From RFSX01 sp964495785 (GTDB lineage: Bacteria > Bacteroidota > Bacteroidia > Chitinophagales > Saprospiraceae), in contig CAZBXL010000049.1 of the NCBI GenBank assembly GCA_964495785.1, forward strand, positions 1 to 30,856: a stretch of 30,856 bases of DNA, read 5' to 3'. Positions 1-13,300 of the stretch are shown one piece after another. Made by a program: the position numbers and the translations under genes. A model generated the notes under the pieces. That model searched no databases. It saw only the letters and a list, made by a program, of their open reading frames with translations, and was not told the DNA's origin. The first letter of the stretch is position 1. Every line of letters begins with the position of its first letter.

Positions 1-599
1 GAACGAGCAGAATTACAATCAATGTGTCCATCACTTGGACAATCAAATCCAGGATCAGGAAAACCATCTGCACTCCAGTTAGCCACTACATAGTGATCAT
101 AATCTGTAGTATTTGAATCATAATCTTTTGAAAAACTCGTCCAAGAATATACTCGGCATTGATTGGCTTGCAAAATTGGGGCTTGTACTAAGATTCCAGT
201 AGTCCGATAATTAGATGGACGAAAGGCTGTCCAACCGCCATTCCAAAAACCATTGCAAACTTGATCATCTGCCGGACTATCCTCATCAGCAATACCAACA
301 CCTCCTGAATCATCCTCACCTCTCTCAAGAGCAGGAACTGAAACGACAACATTTTCTAACGCTGTAGAACCTGCACAGATTTCTATCTCCCACTTAATGA
401 CAGCATTACCATTAGCATCATTACCAGCCCAATCTCCGCTTACATTGAAGTACTGTGCATTAGCTGTTGATAGATACAAAATAAGGGATAAGCTGAGTAG
501 TATTTGAACTACATACTTATTATTAAAATTTAAAAAGATCCTATTACAAGTTGAATTTGTAAATGGATAAGTTGATGGACATAATTTTTTAGTGTGCAT
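1..599 (-). CDS. Exported protein of unknown function, N-terminal fragment (runs off left edge)
   Basis: Reading leftward from the ATG at 599-597, an open frame of 199 codons continues to the window edge without a stop, so only the N-terminus is present. The first ~30 residues are polar, then comes a hydrophobic stretch (VVQILLSLSLILYLS) ending in TANA before QYF, which looks like a signal peptide with an unusually long n-region. No other ATG lies between the start and the hydrophobic core. The mature part is Gly/Asp/Asn-rich with several Cys (EICAG, QVCNGFWNGGW, NQCRVYSW, FDCPSDG). I do not recognise a domain. Its signal peptide and position beside three T9SS cargos suggest another secreted surface protein, but its C-terminus is not visible, so a sorting domain cannot be checked. 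No convincing promoter was found upstream. Confidence 0.8.
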   Translation of the reverse strand, partial: MHTKKLCPSTYPFTNSTCNRIFLNFNNKYVVQILLSLSLILYLSTANAQYFNVSGDWAGNDANGNAVIKWEIEICAGSTALENVVVSVPALERGEDDSGGVGIADEDSPADDQVCNGFWNGGWTAFRPSNYRTTGILVQAPILQANQCRVYSWTSFSKDYDSNTTDYDHYVVANWSADGFPDPGFDCPSDGHIDCNSAR

Positions 600-770
600 C
601 TTTTCGAATTTGTATTGACAAAAAAATTATACACATGGCAAGAGGGCTCCATGATGAAGCATCAGCTATGGGCATGAACGATTACTGTATTGGGTTAAGT
701 TGATCATTCACAAAATGACGAGTTAAAGGCGTAAAACTACATATTAGTTTTTATTATAATATGTAAAAAC

Positions 771-807
771 AAATATTAATTTATTTTAATTTGTTAAATA
801 TTAATTT
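771..807. repeat. 12-base AT-rich direct repeat pair upstream of the left gene
   Basis: AAATATTAATTT occurs at 771-782 and again at 796-807, a spacing of 25 bases, about 170-210 bases upstream of the start at 599. In such AT-rich DNA a chance match is possible. A pair of regulator sites is the alternative. Confidence 0.35.
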
Positions 808-1001
808 TCAATTATTTATATAATTATTTTATTAGATATAAGGGAATATCTACTTTTAAAAATGCAAAGCTGATGGTCACAAATACATATAACTTAGGCT
901 TGAACTCTAAGGCTATGTACTCTATTTATAGAATTATTATTTTCTATCCGCTTTTAGCAATCTATCCAATTTGCCTTAAAAGGGAAGAGTTAGAAAACAA
1001 T

Positions 1002-1043
1002 AAAGCCCCGACTATCCCAATAGGTATCGGGAGTCGAGGCTTT
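1002..1043 (-). terminator. Intrinsic terminator of the giant gene
   Basis: The inverted repeat has a left arm AAAGCCCCGACTATCCC and a right arm GGGAGTCGAGGCTTT (plus-strand reading) around a short loop, with a couple of mismatches or bulges. It begins 50 bases past the giant gene's TAA stop. On the minus strand the stem is followed by a T-rich but imperfect tract (TTATTGTTTTC). The stem is strong, and the T tract is weaker than at the terminator of the rightmost gene. Confidence 0.75.
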
Positions 1044-1093
1044 GTGACTTTTGGGATATCTTAAAAGATATCTTTATCTAAATCTGGTTCCTA

Positions 1094-1366
1094 TTAATCT
1101 ACTATTATCAGTTTCTTCACTATCTCTTTTCTATCGAGCTTTATCTTCATTGAGTAGACTCCTTTAGCGAAATCAGTTACGTTTAACTTATAGGACTTAG
1201 TTCCCGACTTTAGATCTATATCCATGATTGCATTTGCTCTTGCAATTTTTCCTTGAGCATCATAGATATTTACAACTAAATCTGTTACTGGCTTTGCAAT
1301 ATCTAATTCTAATGTCAACTCATCTACGACAGGGTTAGGATAAATACTTGCCGAATTATTAGTCAC
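1094..1366 (-). other. T9SS C-terminal sorting domain of the giant protein
   Basis: Residues ~7424-7513 match the Por secretion system sorting domain family (TIGR04183, type A). It starts SIYPNPVVDELTLEL, has a central VNIYDAQGKI strand motif, then FAKGVYSMKI and a basic, hydrophobic end KKLIIVD. In this family the domain directs passage through the outer-membrane translocon and is normally cleaved by the PorU sortase, leaving the cargo linked to surface lipopolysaccharide. The residues just upstream are a FN3-like domain (residues ~7317-7423) with the pattern HYEVERSIDG and YYYRIRQVD. Confidence 0.9.
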
Positions 1367-4300
1367 TGCAACCACGTCTTCCCTATCCACTGAAACTACT
1401 TTAGAATAGTCATAAGCATTATCGTAATCCACTTGTCGGATTCTATAATAATATATACCAGCTTCTATGATGTCATAATCATCATGCGTATATGAGGTTG
1501 CTTCTGGACCATCACCTGTTGATAGTACCTTAGCTATACTTTCGAAGTTATCTAAACCATCGATAGATCTCTCTACTTCATAATGACTGACATTATTCTG
1601 ATCTGCAACGTTCCATGTAATTGTATGATGTGAGTCGTTGTTCTGCGCATATACATCTAACCACTCCACCGAAAGTACACCTAAGACAACTCCTGCATCA
1701 ACGTTAGGAATATGTTCGCCAGGACTTATCGTGTAGTAGTCTGTTGTCATCGGTCCGTTACTGCCGTCTACATCACTATCCATTGATTCATCTGAACCCA
1801 TGTTAGGTTCTGTAATCGCAAGTCCATTTGGTAATTCAAACTTGAGGTAATAACTGTTCTTACCTAAGTAATCTATCATGTACTCTCCGTTATTGTCCGT
1901 CACTGCTTCTCCGAATTGTGTACCAGTCACATCATAAGCTCTCACTATAACATCGGCTACACCTTGTTCATCACTATCTCTCATTCCGTTATTGTTATCA
2001 TCAGACCAGACATTATCTCCGATACTTCCCATCTTGTAATAACCTGCTCCGATGTCACATCTGTCTTGACCACAAACAAGATTAATCTCGCTGGTTGTGC
2101 CTGGTCCAAATGCTCCCGTCACATCACTGTCTACAGATTCATTGATACCAAAGTTAGATACTGCTGGCACTAGCGCATTAGGTGGATTTAAAAATCTCAA
2201 ATAATATCTACCCGGTGCTACACAGAACTTGAAGTAACCATCATCTGATGGTGTCCCTGGCTTATGCCCCGTATAAGTGTAATCATAATTAACCCATGAA
2301 CCATCTATAAATTTATACAGTTCCACTTTGAGTCCATTGATTCCATTCTCTACAGAATCCCATACATCGTTTTCATTATAATCTAACCATACAAGTTCGC
2401 CGAGAGCAACACACTTATAAAGACCTGCATCAAATGAAGATAGATCACACTCGCCAGCACTTAGATTAACTAAAGCGGTTGTCCCTGGTCCGTTACTATC
2501 ATCTACATCTGAGTCTGCTGTAGTATCTCCTCCAGCTCCATTAATAGTAAAGTCATAATCTCCATTAATGAACTTCACGTAGTAGTCTCCTGGATATAAA
2601 CCATTTACTATATACTGACCATCAGCATTAGTCGTCGTGATTTTAATCAAATCATCATTAGCATCATAAACTTCAACAGTTATTCCGGCTACACCTTCTT
2701 CGCCAGGATCTTGTACTCCGTTTCCATTACAATCTAAGAAAACAGTATCACCTAGCTTAGCCAGAGGTAGGACTCCTGCATCTATAGAGTGATTACGTTC
2801 TCCAGCTTCCAGATCTATACAGTCTGTATTACCTGATAGGTCGGCATCTGAATCATTATCATCGTCCCCTTGATTAGGTAATGTAAAAGCACAACCTGGA
2901 GGTAATGAACTAATATCAAATTGTACTTGGTAACCCCCCGGAAGAAGTAGATCAAATAAATAGTAGCCATTCATATCTGTGGTCAACTCCCTGATGAAAT
3001 TACCTTCACAGTCAAATAATCTAACGACTACTCCACCTATACCTGGCTCGCCTGGATCTTGTACGCCATCTCCATTAAGATCTTTCCAGACGAAGTCTCC
3101 GATCTCACCCGTTACTAATATCTCAGCTGCATCATTATCATCCTCGTCTCCATTTTCATTATTGATCTCATTGTCATTAAGATCATCTTCATCAAAAATG
3201 CCATCCGGATCTAAGCCATCAACTAAATCATTATCATTAAAGGCATCATCATCAGGCGTACTGTCTGCATCTGTCTGTTCTTCTCCATCTTCATTCTCTC
3301 CACCTGTTATCTCCGCCTCGTTATACCAACTGCTTAAGTCTGCACCTGGTGGTACTTGTACTTCTAAGTTAATCGTTACGATGATCTGGTCACCTGGAGC
3401 TAATGGACCTGGTATCGTATAGTAGGCATTAGCACCTGTCATAGTCCAACCCGGATTAGCTGCCGCATTGAATATGTAACCTGCATTAATATAATCTACG
3501 ATCTCTACATTATATGCTGTCACATTACCTTGGTTAAATACTGTGATATCATACACGGCAATCTGACCTGGCGTGTATGGACCTACGTTATCGATTGTCT
3601 TAATTAATGCAAGATCAAATATTTCTGGCTCTGCAGGATCGTTATCATCCTCATCTCCTCCATTGTTATCTATCTCATCATCTACAACATCACCATCATT
3701 ATCTGGATCCCCGTCTCCATTACTATCAATATCATCATCGGTTCTATCATCCCCATTATCATCATCGAAGCTTTCTATCTCACTAATATTCTTCCATGCA
3801 TCTGGGTCAGTACATGCCTTTAGTATTAATGAGAACTTAACCTCTATACTATCTCCAGGAAGAATCAAATCATCGACAGTTGTAGTCGCAATACCAGCAA
3901 CTGAATCGTAAGACCAAATAGGATCATTATTAGTATCATAATCATATCCACAAGGGATAAAGTCATTCAATACTATATTAGTCAATCCTACATTTCCTTG
4001 ATTGTATATCCAGTGAGAGAAATTCAGCTGATCTCCATATCTATAAGGACCACTTGTTGTCTCTATTTTTCTCATAGCGATATCTATGATCTCTACAGTC
4101 TCTGGATCGTGGTCGTCTTCATCATTAGGATCATCTAAAGAGTCGTCCGTAGGATCTCCGTCATTATCTGGGTCATTGTCTGGATTAGAATCTGCATCCT
4201 CTTGAGGATCTCCGTTCTCGTCCTCAAAATCAGTAATCTCACTTACATTCGTATAATTATCTGCCCCACCTGTCGTTTCTTCTAACGTCAAGAATAACGG

Positions 4301-7300
4301 TATCTCTACACATGTATCTTCGAGCAGAGGTCCTGCAATTGTATATTCTACGTCTGGTCCTGCGCCGACTACTGTCCAAGGCGTCGTCTGATCAGCTGAA
4401 TCAAAACTGTATCCTACTGGTAAATAATCTATGACATTGACATTCTGTACAGTCTGATTACCTTGGTTGCATATTGTGATCTTAAATCCTAACAAGTCAC
4501 CATATGCATAAGGACCTTCCGTTACTATTTGCTTAATCAATGCAAGGTCAAAAATGGCAACCTCTTCTGGATCATGATCATCTTCATCATCAGGATCATC
4601 TACTGAATCATCATTAGGATCGCCGTCATTATCTGGATCATCGTCGCTATCACTATCTATATCATCACCTGGATTTCCATCCTCATCATCTGCACCTCCT
4701 ATCTCAGAAATATTAGTGAATGAGCTTTCGTCCATATCAAGACATTGCTGTAATGTGACATTGATTGTCACAACTGTGCTATCGCCTGGTGTCAATGGTC
4801 CTGCAATAGTTGCATTCGCAATACCGGTCGCAGCATCGTAAGTCCAACCACTCGCATCATTATCAGGTGTGTATAAGAATCCACATGGCAAGTGCTCATT
4901 AATCAGAATATTAGTCGCTGCAATATTCCCTTGATTATAGACAGTGATATCAAATGGTATCACATCTCCATAAGAAAATGGCGCTTCGGTTGATGTTGTT
5001 TTCTTCTGAGCTAAATCGAACACCTCAATAATTTCTGGATCATGATCGTCTTCATCATTAGGATCGTCTAATGAGTCATCCGTAGGATCGCCATCATTAT
5101 CTGGATCATTGTCTGGATTAGAATCTGCATCCTCTTGTGGATCTCCATTCTCATCTTCAAAGTCTGTGATCTCACTTACGTTTGTATAATTATCTACTCC
5201 ACCTGTTGTCATCTCTAATGTCAAGAATAACGGCAACTCTATACACGTATCTTCCAATAGAGGTCCTGCAATTGTATATTCTACATCTGGTCCTGCGCCG
5301 ACTAATGTCCATGGCGTCGTCTGATCAGCTGAATCAAAACTGTATCCTGCTGGTAAGTAATCTATTACATTGACATTCTGTACAGTCTGATTACCTTGGT
5401 TACATACTGTGATTTTAAATTCTAATAAGTCACCATATGCATAAGGACCTTCCGTTACTATTTGCTTAATCAATGCAAGATCAAATATCGCAATCTCCTC
5501 AGGATCATGATCATCTTCATCATTAGGATCGTCTACTGAATCATCATTAGGATCTCCGTCATTATCTGGATCTCCATCTGGGGTAGAGTCTATGTCATCT
5601 CCTGGTTCGCCATCCTCTCCATCACCGTCTGTTATCTCTGCTACGTTAGTGAATGATGCTTCGTCCATATCAAGACATTGCTGTAATGTCAAGTCGATCA
5701 TCACAGCCATACTCGTGCCTGGCTGCAATGGTCCCGCTATGGTAATACTCGCAATACCAGTACCATCATAGACCCATCCTGCTGCATCATTACTTGCATT
5801 ATAAATGTATCCACAAGGGATGTGATCCAGTACAACTATGTCAGTCGCCGTCTCACTACCTTGATTGAATACCTCAATTGTAAACGATATAGTATCACCA
5901 TAGAAAAATGAAGCCATAGTCCCGACGATATCTGTCGGGATAGTCTTTCGCTGAGCAAGATCAAATATTTCAATACCTGCTACATCATGATCATCCTCAT
6001 CTTCTCCAGCATCAGGACCTCCTTCTGTTATTTCATCATCGTCATCATCACCCAAGTCTGGNNNNNNNNNNNNNNNNNNNNNNNNNNNNNNNNNNNNNNN
6101 NNNNNNNNNNNNNNNNNNNNNNNNNNNNNNNNNNNNNNNNNNNNNNNNNNNNNNNNNNNNNGCTACTCCTGCAAAGCCAAATCCTGCTGGCAAGTAATCA
6201 GCCAATTCAACATTGTACATATCGACATTACCTTGATTGAATATCGTATGTCTGAATTCGATGACTTGACCGTAAGCGTATGGAGGTTGTGTAACCGTCT
6301 CCTTTCTTATAGCTAAGTCTACAATATCAACATCTCCACAAGTTTCTTCATTTTCTTCTGGATCACCATCATTACTTCTGTCTAAGAAACTTTCGTTATA
6401 GAAACCTTCTCCTGGCACTGGATCATCTGCTCCATTAGCTGTTCCACAGAAAGTATAAATCTCGTCACCTTCAGTATCAGGATCACTTAAGTTAATCGTG
6501 ACATTGACACTTAGGTTATAACATTGTGTCTCACCGGCATCAATTGTCTGATCATCCGCTAAGTCCCACTGACCAGAAATCGGTAAGGATTCAGGTCCCG
6601 GATTAGCACTATGTCCTGTAGCATCTGTTGTGTACTCTGCACTATTAATTACAAAATCATTGTCGAATGCTGGTTGATCCCAAAGATCATAATCACCTGT
6701 AGCTCCTCCAATATTCTGTACTGTAATTTTAAATGTTGCTGTATAAGTCCCATCTGCATTTCTTACTGCATCAATGAAATCTTTCTCATGTGTCACATAT
6801 GGTATATCCACACATACATCATCTATCTCATCAGCAGTGCCATCATCATTGATATCTAATAATGTCTGATTAAATAATCCTTCGCCAGGTTCTCCTGTTC
6901 CTCCATTTAACTCTCCACAAGATGTATAATCTGCATCTCCTGGTGTCATAGGATCCTTAAGATCCATAATCATACATATCTCTAAAGTATAAATGTGTCT
7001 ACCATTAGCAGCAATATTAATATCATCTGCAAACTGCCATCCACCTGTCGGAGGTGGTGTTGTCAGATTGGTAAACGGATGTACGCTTGAAGAATAATTA
7101 GCACTCAACATGATAAAGTCTTCATCAAATTGTGGCCAATCATAAAGATCATAGAAGCCAGATTCTGAAGACATATTTTCTACTAAAATATTCCAAGTCA
7201 CACAGTATGAGTCATCAGGATTATGTTCTACTGTTGCAATTGTTTTATCATGAGTAATCATGAAAATATCTCTACATGCTTCGTCCATCTCATCGATGTC

Positions 7301-10300
7301 TCCATCGTTATTGACATCAAGGCTGGATTCATTGTGTAATGCTTCTCCTGGCTCAGAATCACCGTTTCCATTTGTAGATCCACATTCTGTTACGACATTA
7401 TCTCCTGAACTTCCTGCTGAAAGATCAACGTCTACCTCTATCTCAATAGTACAGCAGTATGATGTATTAGGACTTATATCTTGATCATCTATCAGCAACC
7501 AACCTGGTGTAGCTGGAACTGGCAATGGTAAAGCACCGCCTCCTTGTACATCACAAGAATAAGTTGCTGCCATGATTTCGATGTCATCATCAAAAATAGG
7601 CTCATCATAAAGGTCAAACTCTCCATCAGCACCTCCTGTATTATATACACATATTTCGTAAGTCACCATATTATTGCCATTAGGCATAGGTACGAAGCTT
7701 ACAACTTCTTTTTCGTGATATACGTAAGGTAAGTCTCCGCATGCCTCATCTTCTTCATCATTTACACCATCATTATCAAGATCTAAATAACTCTCGTTAT
7801 ACAGTCCTTCTCCTCTCTGAGGATCATTCAATGAATTAGAACCACATGCATCATAATTACCATCACCTGGAGTAGTAAGACTATTAAGATCCATTTCTAC
7901 ACACACGATCAAACAGTAAGTATGAATTGCATTAGCAGCAATCATCTGATCATCAGCGAGATTCCATAAACCTGAAGTCGCCAATGCTACCTCAGTTGGG
8001 TTAGCTGGATTACCAGCTGCATCACTTGTATATCTTGCACAAGTGGTTACGATGTCATCATCAAAAAAGACTTCATCATTTAAGTCATATGCACCTGCTG
8101 CACCTCCTTCATTCTCTACAGTTATCGTATACTTAACTTCAAAACTTCTTGCACCTGTCTGAGTAATTGATGTCAAATTCTTATCATGACTGATCGCTGG
8201 AAGATCTCCACATGCATCATCTTCTACATCTTGGATACCATCATTATTAGTGTCTAATGATGCTGTATTATATAAACCTTCTCCTGCTGAACCATCAGCA
8301 TTACCTCCAGACCCACATTCTGAGTATGACTCATCACCTGGGCTATTAGGATCAGTCAGATCCATTGTCACATCTACGTACAATATGTAAGCGTGACAAT
8401 CACCTTCAGCCAGATCTGCATCATTCGCTAATGTCCAAGGTCCATCTCCCAATAATGTTGTAGGTCCAGGGTTACCCGGATTCGATGGTGTATCTGAAGA
8501 ATATCTTACTGCATCAATTACAACATCATCATCAAATTCTGGCGTGTCTAATAGATCATACACACCAGTTGCTCCACCAATATTACATACATCAATTGTG
8601 TACTCAACAGTATAACTACGTGGTCCTATCTGAGTCGTTCCAACTATTTCTTTTTCTAATGTAAAGTAAGGAACATCTCCACAAGCTTCATCCATCTGAT
8701 CAGCTACCCCATCATTATTAGTATCAAGAGAACTTTCATTATACAGTCCTTCTCCCATCATACCATCGGGTCCAGCTCCACCATCACCGCATGCCGAATA
8801 GATATCATCACCTGAATCAACGGCACCTCCATCTTCTAAATCAAGATCAACACACACTACTAACTCGTATAGATGAGTCTCACCTGCAGCAAGTATCTCA
8901 TCATCACCCAATAACCAACCTAATCCAGAAGGAACTGGAAGAGCTAATGGCAATGTCGGATGAACTGTGCTTGAATAAGTAGCACTTAAGATCGTAAAGT
9001 CTGTATCGAATTGAGGAAGGTCATATAAATCATAGAACCCAGCTTCAGTACCACCGTTGGTTACTTCGATTTCATAAGTTACACAGTAAGAACCATCTGC
9101 TTGTTGTACGATACTCGTAAGCGATTTTTCATGTGTGAATTCAAATACATCTTCACAGGCTTCATCCATCTCATCTGAGACACCATCATTATTGACATCA
9201 AGATTAGACTCGTTGTACAATGCTTCTCCCGGACTTGGATCACCAGGTGTTGCTGTACCACATTCTGTTACGACATTATCTCCTGAACTTCCTGGTGCTA
9301 AGTCAATATTTACTTCTATATCTAATGAGCAGCAGAATGTCTCTCCTGCCGCAATAGTCACATCGTCATCTAACAGCCAGCCTCCTGTCGGCACTGGCAC
9401 TGTTAGTGCTCCACTTGTACCTGTATCGCAAGTAAGAGTAGCTGCAATAATCTCAATATCATCATCAAATTGCGGATGATCGTATAGATCGTACATGCCA
9501 TCTGCTCCACCATCGTTGGTTACACATATTTCGTATGTCACCATATGATTACCATTAGGCATGGCGACGAAACTACTTACGCTCTTATCATGGAATAAGT
9601 GTGGTAAATCTCCACATGCTTCATCAGCTTCATCAGCTGTACCATCATTATCTAAGTCAAGAGTTGACTGATTAAACAAGCCTTCTCCTGGCTGGCCATC
9701 AGAACCTGCCCCTCCGTCACCACATGCAGTATAATCACCATCACCTGGTGTCGTTGGACTATTCAAGTCCATATCTATACATACAGTTAACGTATACACT
9801 TGTTGCGTTCCTGCCGCTATCGTCTGATCGTCTGCTAATGTCCAAGGGTCTACAATTCCTAAGTCTACTGCACCTGGATTGCCAGCATTGCCCGTAGCAT
9901 CCGATGTATAGTTAGCACATGTGATTGTGATATCGTCATCATATGTCGTATCATCATTAAGATCATAAGTTCCAGCTGCCCCTCCATCATTACTGACTGT
10001 AATCGTGTATACAACATCCCAAGAAGTAGGACCTGTCTGTACGATATTAGTCAATGACTTCTCATGTGTGATAGCAGGTAATTCTTCGCAAGCTTCATCT
10101 TGTATGTCACCTAAGCCATCACCATCTGTATCGACCGTACTCTTATTATATAATCCTCCAGAACTATTCGGATCATTAGGATCACCTGCTGCGCAACTAT
10201 TGTAGATACCATCTCCCGGTGTTGCTGGATCAGTTAGATCCATACTTACATTAACCGTTAAGTTGTATACTTGACATGATGATGGATCTATATCTTGGTT

Positions 10301-13300
10301 AATCGCCATAAGCCATGGACCTACACCTGCAAGGTTTCTCGGGCCAGGATTGGCAAGGTTACTTGTAGCATCTGAAGTATAAGTAGCATTATTAATTACA
10401 ACGTCATTATCAAAGCATGGCTGATCACTCATATTGTAATCACCTGTCGCTCCACCTATGTTACAAACTGTAATCTCATAAATGACATCAAAATCTCTTG
10501 CACCTACCTGAGTCACACTAACAACATCTTTATTAATTGTTAGATAAGGTAGATCAGCACATACCTCATCTTCTTCATCTGGAGTGCCATCATTATTGGT
10601 ATCTAAAAAACTCTGATTATACAATCCTTGTCCAGCTGCTCCATTCATACCTGCTCCTCCCACTCCACATTCCGTATACATATCGTCTCCTACTACTCCA
10701 TCCTCTAAGTCTATCTCTATACAGACTTCTAAGACATACACATGGTTAGCATTAGGTGCAATAGACTCATCATCACCTAATACCCAGCCTGATGTAGGAG
10801 GTACTATCGGAAGATTAATACTTGGGTGTATTGTACTTGAATATGTAGCACTTAATATAGAGATGTCATCATCGAACTGAGGTAAATCTGTCAGATCATA
10901 AAATCCAGATTCTGTACTGTTATTTTCTACTGCAATATTATAGGTAACACAGAATTGATTATGCCCAGTCTCTACCACATCAGCGATAGTCTTATTATGT
11001 GTAATCATAAATACATCTTCACAAGCTTCATCCATCTCATCAGGTGTACCATCATTATTAAGGTCTAATGTAGACTCATTATATAATGCTTCACCTGGAC
11101 TTGGATCACCTGGTACTGCTGTTCCACATTCTGTCACAATATTATCACCAGAACTACCTGGAGCTATATCTATATTGACTTCTATCTCGATGGTACAACA
11201 CTGTTGAGAACCAGCACTGATATCTTGATCATCCAATAGCAACCAACCTCCCATAGGAACTGGAGGTATGAATGTCCCATTGGCACCACCTACATTACAT
11301 GAATAAGTTGCTTCTATAATCTCAATATCATCATCGAAGATAGGCTCATCATATAAATCATAAGTACCATCTGCTCCTCCGTTATTATATACACATATCT
11401 CATAAGTAACCATGTGATTACCATTAGGCATCGCTACGAATCCAGTCGCTTCTTTTTCATGATAAACGTTAGGTAAGTCACCACATGCCTCATCTACTTC
11501 TTCTGCCATACCATCGTCATCAAGATCGAGTGATGACTGATTATACAATCCTTCTCCTGGCATTGGATCATTTAATACACCAGAACCACAGGCATCATAA
11601 TTTCCATCCCCTGGAGTCGATGCACTATTAAGGTCCATATCTACACAGAATATAATACAATATGTATCAGTAGTATTGGCATCGATTATCTGATCATCAG
11701 CTAAATTCCAAGGTCCAACTAAATCCATACTTATAGTAGGGCCAGGATTATTAAGATTACCATCTGCATCACTTGTATATCTTACACATGTCACAGTGAT
11801 ATCATCATCAAATGCAATTTCGTCATTCAGGTCATATTCCCCTTCTGCGCCTCCGTCATTAGTAACGGTAATCGTGTACTTCACTTCCCAAGATCGTGCA
11901 TCGGTCTGTGTAATACTTGTTAATTCTTTATCGTGACTTATGACAGGTAGATCTCCACAGTCACTATCCGTAATATCGTCTGTACCATCGTTATTAGTAT
12001 CAATGCTTGCTTCATTATATAAGCCTTCTCCAGGTCCAGTTTCACCACCGTTGCCAGAACCACATGCTGCATATGATTCATCTCCGATGCTTGCATCATC
12101 CTCTAACTCTAAAGTCACATCTACTGTTATGGTATATAAATGGCAGGCTCCATCAGCTAAAGTCATATCATCTCCCATAGACCATGGTCCTGAGCCCATC
12201 AACATAGAAGGTCCTGGATTACCTGAGTTGCCAGAAGCATCAGTTGTATAGCTTGCACTATTAATAACAATATCATCATCGAATAATGGTGTATCAGTGA
12301 TATCATACATGCCATTAGCCGTACCGATATTGCAAACTTCTACATCATAAGTTACTGTCCAGTCATAAGCACTTGTCTGAGTAATCGTCGTTAAGGTCTT
12401 ATCCAAAGTGAAATATGGTAAATCTGCACACGCTTCATCTTCTCTATCAGGCGTACCATCATCATTGATGTCTAATAATGATTGATTATATAGACCCTCT
12501 CCAGGAGCTCCATCCATATTACCACCAGTTCCACATGCAGTTAAAATATCATCACCTGTTACACCATCTTCTAAATCTATATCTAAACAAACGGTAAGCA
12601 CATATACGTTAACTTCAAAACCATCTAACATTTCATCATTCGCTAATTGCCATCCTGCACTTGGAACTGGTATAGAAAGAGGCGTCAATGGATGAACTGT
12701 TGACGAGTATTCTGCATTTAATATCGTGATATCATCATCGAACTGCGGAAGATCGTACAGATCATAAAAGCCTGTTTCAGCACTTCTGTTTTCGACTGTT
12801 ATATTATAAGTTATACACCATGAACCATCTGCTTGCTGAGTGACATTAGCAACTGTTTTAGTATTACTGATATTGAAAATATCTTCGCAAGCATCATCTT
12901 CCTCATCCTGTATTCCATCATTATTTAAATCTATACTTGCACCATTATATAAGGCTTCTCCAGGACTTGGATCGCCCCCAGTAATAGAACCACATTCTGC
13001 AACTACATTATCACCAGAACTACCTGGACTCAAATCTACATCTACTTCGATATTAAGTGTATAACAATAAGTCTCTCCTGCAGCTATAGTACGATCATCA
13101 TCTAAATTCCAACCTGGTGCTGCTGGCACTGGCACCATAAGTGTTCCTCCCGCTCCTACAGTCGATGTATAAGAAGCAGTTATTATTTCGATATCATCAT
13201 CAAATACAGGCATATCATTTAAGTCATAAGTTCCAGGAGCTCCACCTTCATTATACACACAGATTTGATATGTTACCATATTATTTCCGTTAGGCATAGC

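Larger units (their letters stand above)
600..1093. other. Non-coding stretch between the left gene and the giant gene
   Basis: This 494-base stretch holds the 5' region of the left gene and the 3' end of the giant gene. The part from about 735 to 865 is extremely AT-rich. It includes a 12-base direct repeat (AAATATTAATTT at 771-782 and 796-807) and a small inverted repeat (AATTAT/ATAATT around 811-826). A terminator hairpin sits at 1002-1043. A short plus-strand ORF at 873-1064 runs through the terminator and is not considered a gene. No perfect Bacteroidota promoter motif was seen for the left gene. Confidence 0.7.
3116..6322 (-). repeat. Array of seven DUF11-type domains with Asp-rich linkers
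   Basis: Seven units of mostly 465-480 bp begin at about 6322, 5965, 5485, 5020, 4552, 4087 and 3619. Each opens with FDLA or a variant (VDLA, IDIA), has YGD...F.I.V.NQGN, then LPxGY or IPCGY, a PGxS/E beta region and N.(A/S)EI. Each closes with a long acidic linker such as DPDNDGDPNDDSVDD. This is the DUF11/TIGR01451 conserved repeat, an Ig-like stalk module common in Bacteroidota surface proteins. The first unit is interrupted by the 100-N gap. Units 2-3 and 4-5 are a tandem duplication. The acidic linkers probably bind divalent cations. Confidence 0.88.

Noticed and set aside
873..1064. 63-codon plus-strand ORF between the left gene and the giant gene
   Set aside because: It runs through the terminator hairpin at 1002-1043, has no recognisable motif, and lies in AT-rich non-coding DNA.
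2979..3911. Long Ser/Pro-rich plus-strand ORFs opposite the DUF11 and SdrD regions
   Set aside because: They are antisense images of Asp/Gly/Asn-rich coding repeats, whose complement rarely makes stops. The same pattern recurs opposite every repeat unit.
6062..6161. Reading the gap as a boundary between two genes
   Set aside because: The flanks are two halves of one DUF11-type domain in the same frame, so one gene with missing sequence is simpler.
9079..9261. Minus-strand ORFs in another frame inside the array (also 13744-13980 and 21184-21426)
   Set aside because: They lie entirely inside the giant gene in an alternative frame and show no independent coding features.
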